Below are positions 6,218 through 9,179 of a stretch of 9,179 nucleotides of DNA, in pieces. Positions within the stretch are counted from its first letter, which is position 1. Each line of letters begins with the position of its first letter. The stretch covers positions 1-9,179 of the forward strand of contig JAAHIC010000122.1 of assembly GCA_010671965.1 (NCBI GenBank). Reading direction: 5' to 3'. The position numbers and the translations under genes are program-made. The notes under the pieces are model-generated. The model worked only from the letters and a program-made list of their open reading frames with translations, was not told where the DNA came from and searched no databases. The DNA is from Leptolyngbya sp. SIO4C5 (GTDB lineage Bacteria; Cyanobacteriota; Cyanobacteriia; Phormidesmidales; Phormidesmidaceae).

Positions 6218-7350
6218 GCGGGTACCTGGGAAACAGTAGAAACAAGGCCATTGCGAGCCAGCTGAAAACTTTGCTTGTAACTTTCACGGGTGAGGGTATG
6301 GGTGACGCTGGTGACGTAGTAGAGGCCGTCAAAGGCGGTGCCTGCCCCCCGCACGCCAACCAGCTCTCGTGCTTTGAGGATGCGGCCATAGCGCAGTACG
6401 TCTAGGCTGCCAGAGCCAAAGACGGCATCGGATGAGCGAGCCGCTTTAGCCAAGCCAATTAGGGCCGCGCGAACGGGTGAGTATTTAGCCGAATCTGAAA
6501 TGATCTCAAACCGCTGGGGAATGGGCGGAATCGCGCCTAAAGGTGGATTGAGCGGCGTAATATCCGGGATCGGAATGGGAATCGGCACTTTGCTAGCGGG
6601 CTCCTGAACCACCACAATCGGCAACACTTTAGCGCTGCCGTCAAAGCGGAAGCTGAGAGACTCCACATTGCTATAGCTGTCCATGTCCACGTTCAGAGCC
6701 GGTTGGGGCTGACCTACCTTAATCTCTGGCCCCCAGTAGGCGCGGCTGGTCAGCGGCGCAGGGCCAGGATTGAGATAGAAGACATAGCCCACCTCTTCAG
6801 CTAGCTGCCGGATATAGGCTAGATCGGTGCCCTGCTGCTGGGGAATGCGATCGGTGGGAATGGGCACGTCTACCAGCACGCTGGGGATCACCAGCGGGAT
6901 GATGCCAAAGGCGGCATATTTCGCCAGAATTGTCAGCACGCGGGTAAAAGGGGGCATGGCTGGGAAAGGGGTGCCCTGGGGATTGCTAAAGAGCTGATAG
7001 TCCATCACTTCGGTGAGATCTTTGCCGGTGAGGGTGAGCGTCGCCGGGCGATCGCCCACGCCAGGTGAAATCTCCTGATTGGTAATCACTCCGTCCATCA
7101 GCACTTCTGGGCTACCGCCAAGTGTGGCAATAATCACCACCCGCAGCAGCGGTATCGTGGCCCCGCCGGAAATTAGAAAAATGGTTTGCAAAGGCGATCG
7201 ATTGCTCAGTTCAAAGCTGAGCTGAAAACCACTGGCTGCTCGCGCTGCCACCGTCACCGTCACGCCGGTCAGCGCCTCCAAAACGGCTTGGGGCACCGGC
7301 ACCGGCACCGCTGGCCCTACCATTAGCGTCAGGTACAGCCCTTTAAGCAT
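6214..7350 (-). CDS. Spike hub protein, phage late control gpD-like (N-terminal half of a VgrG/Afp8-type spike), 378 aa
   Basis: A 378-residue gpD-like protein forming the trimeric base of the spike, on which the inner tube is thought to dock. Visible features: MLKGLYLTLMVG start, GFQLSFELSNRSPLQTIFL (41-59), MDGVITNQEISPG (85-97), LTLTGKDLTEVMD (105-117), the helix LAYIRQLAEEVGYVFYL (177-193), a Pro/Ile stretch PIPIPIPDITPLNPP (256-270) and a C-terminal domain (GRILKARELVGVRG, FDGLYYVTSVTHTLTRESYKQSF). The frame is open to a possible start near 7401, but M7350 matches the usual family start and overlaps the LysM stop by 8 nt. GGGGG about 6 nt upstream is a poor ribosome site, so coupling is likely. 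The OB-fold and needle are encoded separately by the next gene. Confidence 0.92.
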   Translation of the reverse strand: MLKGLYLTLMVGPAVPVPVPQAVLEALTGVTVTVAARAASGFQLSFELSNRSPLQTIFLISGGATIPLLRVVIIATLGGSPEVLMDGVITNQEISPGVGDRPATLTLTGKDLTEVMDYQLFSNPQGTPFPAMPPFTRVLTILAKYAAFGIIPLVIPSVLVDVPIPTDRIPQQQGTDLAYIRQLAEEVGYVFYLNPGPAPLTSRAYWGPEIKVGQPQPALNVDMDSYSNVESLSFRFDGSAKVLPIVVVQEPASKVPIPIPIPDITPLNPPLGAIPPIPQRFEIISDSAKYSPVRAALIGLAKAARSSDAVFGSGSLDVLRYGRILKARELVGVRGAGTAFDGLYYVTSVTHTLTRESYKQSFQLARNGLVSTVSQVPA

Positions 7351-7663
7351 CAGTTGCCCCCGGAATACCTGCAGGTAGGGTAATTCGCAGCTTACGGCCA
7401 ACAGGTTCTACAAGCTGATTGGGCTGGAGAATGGCGTTAGCGTCACAGAGCTGCCAGAACTGTTCTGGATCGCCCAGGTACTGAGCGGCGAGGAGATCGG
7501 GGCGATCGCCCGCCCGCACCGTATGTTCTTGCAGCAGCGCAAACTGCGCTGGCGGTGGAATGAACCGTCGCCGTAAATAGGCAATTGGATCGCCCTGAGA
7601 AGGGGTATAGGTAGCCACCTCAGTCAGATGATAACGGCTGGTGGGGGGAAACTGTTCTAGCAT
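7343..7663 (-). CDS. Small LysM-domain baseplate protein (T4 gp53-like; C-terminal part of Afp7/Pvc7 type), 106 aa
   Basis: The 106-residue product has an N-terminal region with SRYHLTEVATYT (9-20) and IAYLRRRFIPPP (27-38), then a LysM-like module at about 46-97 (EHTVRAGDRPDLLAAQYLGD, FWQLCDANAI, GRKLRITLP). In CIS and T4 (gp53), such LysM modules clamp baseplate components around the hub rather than binding peptidoglycan (family knowledge). No signal peptide is seen, which fits an intracellular structural role. In Afp7/Pvc7 a LysM is fused to the tube-initiator domain; here it follows as a separate gene sharing one base with the upstream stop (TGATG). AGGAGG at 7678-7673, 9 nt before the ATG, supports the start. 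Confidence 0.9.
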   Translation of the reverse strand: MLEQFPPTSRYHLTEVATYTPSQGDPIAYLRRRFIPPPAQFALLQEHTVRAGDRPDLLAAQYLGDPEQFWQLCDANAILQPNQLVEPVGRKLRITLPAGIPGATDA

Positions 7664-8319
7664 CAGGGCAAACCTCCTAGGCCAAAAGCGCCGATCGCGC
7701 CGCTGCTCTTTTGAGCTAGCTGCTCTTTTTGACCTAGATAGGTCATAAACAAGCCGCCGCCGTAGCTGCTGAACGGAATGTCATCAATGCTGAGTACCCG
7801 CATACCCAAGCTGATTTTGGCCCGCATCGGGTTGAGCGAGGGGTCAAAGGCTTCTTCTGTGACGCTGAAGTCCGTCAGCCGCACTGGCACAATCCGGGTT
7901 TTACTCCAGACGAACAGCGTCAGCGGGGCCAGCATCGGAATAATTTCTAAGGTGCCTGCCTGGGCTAAGCTTTCGTTGGTCTGAAGCTGGCTGCTGGTGG
8001 GGTAGACAATCGTTTCTAGGGCGGCGAGCTGAGGATAGATGCCTAGCTCAACTGCATTCGGATTTTGATCGGGAAACTCTAGCTGATCGGCAATGTCAAT
8101 CTCGGCTTCAAGATTAATTGTTTCAACGGCTGGCCCTTTAAGACGCAGGGCCTGAGAGCGATCGCTGCTGCCAGTTTCTATCCCCTGTACCTGAAGCGTG
8201 CGGCTGAGGGTTTCCGGGTTGTATTGCAGGTTGATCACTCGCTGGGGCTGACCGTTGTTGGCATCAACCAGAACAAGTCCTCCTTTTAACAACCGAGGTG
8301 AACCGGGAAAAGTCGTCAT
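7663..8319 (-). CDS. CIS tube-initiator/CIS_tube-domain protein (Afp7/Pvc7 N-terminal-like), 218 aa
   Basis: First gene of the operon, 218 residues. Diagnostic segments are LQYNPETLSRTL (31-42), LKGPAVETINLEAEIDI (60-76), IYPQLAALETIVYP (94-107), LTLFVWSKTRIVPVRLTDFSV (133-153) and EEAFDPSLNPMRAKISLGMRV (155-175). This is the CIS_tube-type protein that links the spike hub to the first inner-tube ring. The end is Gly/Ala/Ser-rich (SSGAIGAFGLGGLP) and no LysM is attached; that domain is the next gene. GGGGAGG at 8334-8328, about 8 nt before the ATG, is the clearest ribosome site of the operon, fitting a leading gene. No CIS gene lies directly upstream; the adjacent gene is divergent. Confidence 0.91.
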   Translation of the reverse strand: MTTFPGSPRLLKGGLVLVDANNGQPQRVINLQYNPETLSRTLQVQGIETGSSDRSQALRLKGPAVETINLEAEIDIADQLEFPDQNPNAVELGIYPQLAALETIVYPTSSQLQTNESLAQAGTLEIIPMLAPLTLFVWSKTRIVPVRLTDFSVTEEAFDPSLNPMRAKISLGMRVLSIDDIPFSSYGGGLFMTYLGQKEQLAQKSSGAIGAFGLGGLP

Positions 8320-8771
8320 TTAATACGCCTCCCCTAAACATTACTCAAAACCCCGAAACTCAATGCCGTATTGAATAGGTCTGCCGCACTTAGGAGCGCA
8401 CTCTTGTAAACAGCCTCAAACTCTAGATTCTTAGCCGACTGTGAAGGTAGATGGTCAATTGGCTAAGCACCTGTCTCTAACTTGCGAGTCTTGACAGCAA
8501 ACACCGTATCTTTCTGAAAAATAGCTGCTGTGCTGCGAAACTAAACGAAACCGTAACCTATTGCACCAATCCGTAACGGTCTTTAACCGGATAGCGATCG
8601 CCCATCAAAGTACACCAATTTCCTGTTTGGCCTGTCTGTAGCTGAAGGTTTGATTAACCTGGCGCGATGCATAACGACGGGGCAAACCTTTTCGGGCACT
8701 CTACAGGACAGCGAGTTTAGCAAAAAGCGGCGCGGCTAGATTGACGGATTTTTCTGAAGCAGGTAGGTACC
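8320..8771. promoter_or_regulatory. Divergent intergenic region, 452 bp, between CIS operon and sensor gene
   Basis: No credible gene is present: the few ATG-initiated frames are under 20 codons and lack ribosome sites. The region must hold the operon leader (minus) and the sensor promoter (plus). A perfect plus-strand -35-like TTGACA lies at 8491-8496, but no good -10 sits 16-18 bp on. On the minus strand TTGACC (8458-8453) is followed after 19 bp by TAAGAA (8433-8428), a weak match. One HIP1 site lies near 8593. An inverted repeat AGGTT-n5-AACCT spans 8646-8660, and a TATTGAATA palindrome lies at 8369-8377. Start sites cannot be placed with confidence. Confidence 0.6.
8551..8577 (+). promoter_or_regulatory. 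Direct repeat CCGTAAC x2, 20 bp apart
   Basis: CCGTAAC occurs at 8551-8557 and 8571-8577. The 20-bp spacing is near two helical turns, as expected for a regulator binding tandem half-sites on one DNA face. No known regulator is recognised, and chance is possible for a 7-mer. Confidence 0.25.
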
Positions 8772-9179
8772 ATGATCAAAAAACTTAGGCTTGGACTGAA
8801 GTTTTCGCTCATTTTGGGGCTAGTCTTCATCATTAGCTCAGTCCTCAGCGGTCTTTTGCTCTCACGTACGGCCTATGCTAGCGCTCAGGCTCAGGTCACT
8901 AATCAAGCCCTGCTGCTGATGGAAACCATGAACTCCGTTCGCAGCTACACTAATAGCCAAATTAATCCGCTCCTCACCGCCAAATACGACGCAGAAACCA
9001 ACTTTATCTCCGAGACCGTCCCGGCCTACTCGGCCCGCGAAGTTTTTGAAACGGTTCGCACCGCTGGCGGCTATAAAAATTTCCTTTATAAAGAGGCTTC
9101 TGACAATCCTACTAATATCCGCGATCGGGCAAATCGCTTTGAACTGAGCCTGCTCGAACGCTTTCGCCAGCAGGGCTTG
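8772..9179 (+). CDS. Tll0287-like (DUF3365) membrane-anchored sensor protein, N-terminal part
   Basis: The open frame runs from ATG 8772 to the right edge (136 residues, C-terminus missing). A short basic start (MIKKLRLGLK) leads into one hydrophobic segment at about 11-31, which is a membrane anchor or signal anchor. The following region matches the Tll0287-like/DUF3365 domain: ETMNSVRSYTNSQINPLL (51-68), ETVPAYSAREVFETVR (81-96), YKNFLYKEASDNPTNIRDRA (101-120) and FELSLLERFRQ. Members of this cyanobacterial family are linked to c-type haem binding and often sit before HAMP, kinase, cyclase or chemotaxis output modules; no CxxCH or output domain lies within the visible part. AGGTAGG at 8761-8767 is the ribosome site. 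It diverges from the CIS operon and shares its 452-bp upstream region. The type of output is unknown. Confidence 0.85.
   Translation, partial: MIKKLRLGLKFSLILGLVFIISSVLSGLLLSRTAYASAQAQVTNQALLLMETMNSVRSYTNSQINPLLTAKYDAETNFISETVPAYSAREVFETVRTAGGYKNFLYKEASDNPTNIRDRANRFELSLLERFRQQGL

Noticed and set aside
7351..7401. Longer start for the gpD-like gene
   Set aside because: The extra 17 residues overlap the LysM coding sequence and are not family-like; MLKGLYLTL is the typical start.
1..8319. Prophage tail module
   Set aside because: No capsid, portal, terminase, lysis or integrase gene is seen, and the two very large baseplate proteins with the CIS_tube and PAAR-like types fit CIS better. A phage origin in deep time is not excluded.
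8491..8520. Definite sigma-70-type promoter at TTGACA 8491
   Set aside because: The -35 hexamer is perfect, but no -10-like hexamer occurs at 16-18 bp, so it is mentioned only as a candidate.
8667..8720. 17-codon open frame starting at ATG 8667 in the divergent region
   Set aside because: No ribosome site, no similarity, and a length expected by chance.

Overview
The window looks cyanobacterial. The palindrome GCGATCGC (HIP1), a hallmark of many cyanobacterial genomes, occurs at least 18 times on ordinary coding sequence. The spacer repeats resemble short G-rich tandem repeats and the GTGGGCAnTGCCCAC palindrome known from cyanobacteria, and the right-hand gene is a Tll0287-like (DUF3365) sensor typical of that phylum. 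The species cannot be named from this sequence.

Positions 8319 down to 1 (minus strand) form one compact operon of eight genes for the baseplate, spike and tip of a contractile injection system (CIS) of the extracellular/thylakoid-anchored type (Afp/PVC/tCIS relatives). It runs off the left edge. In transcription order: a tube-initiator/CIS_tube protein (8319-7663), a small LysM protein (7663-7343), a gpD-like spike hub (7350-6214), a gpV/gp5-like OB-fold and beta-helix spike (6217-5669), a PAAR-like tip (5368-5045), a gp25-like baseplate protein (5045-4689), and two large gpJ/gp6-type wedge proteins (4687-2210 and 2213 to beyond position 1). Except at one place, neighbours overlap by 1-8 nt or lie 1 nt apart, which indicates translational coupling and stoichiometric production of one sub-assembly. 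Sheath, inner tube, tape measure, AAA+ ATPase, terminator, fibre and toxin genes are not visible.

The exception is a 300-nt spacer between spike and PAAR (5369-5668), filled with repeats: an octamer array beside the PAAR start and an exact-period 67-bp tandem array carrying small palindromes. The spacer is stop-free in the frame shared by spike and PAAR, so a single TAG separates the two reading frames. This is the most unusual structure in the window.

Positions 8320-8771 are a divergent intergenic region holding the operon leader and the probable promoters. From 8772 to the right edge a plus-strand gene encodes the N-terminus of a membrane-anchored Tll0287-like (DUF3365) sensor, truncated by the window. 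I saw no RNA gene, CRISPR array, insertion sequence or phage head gene.
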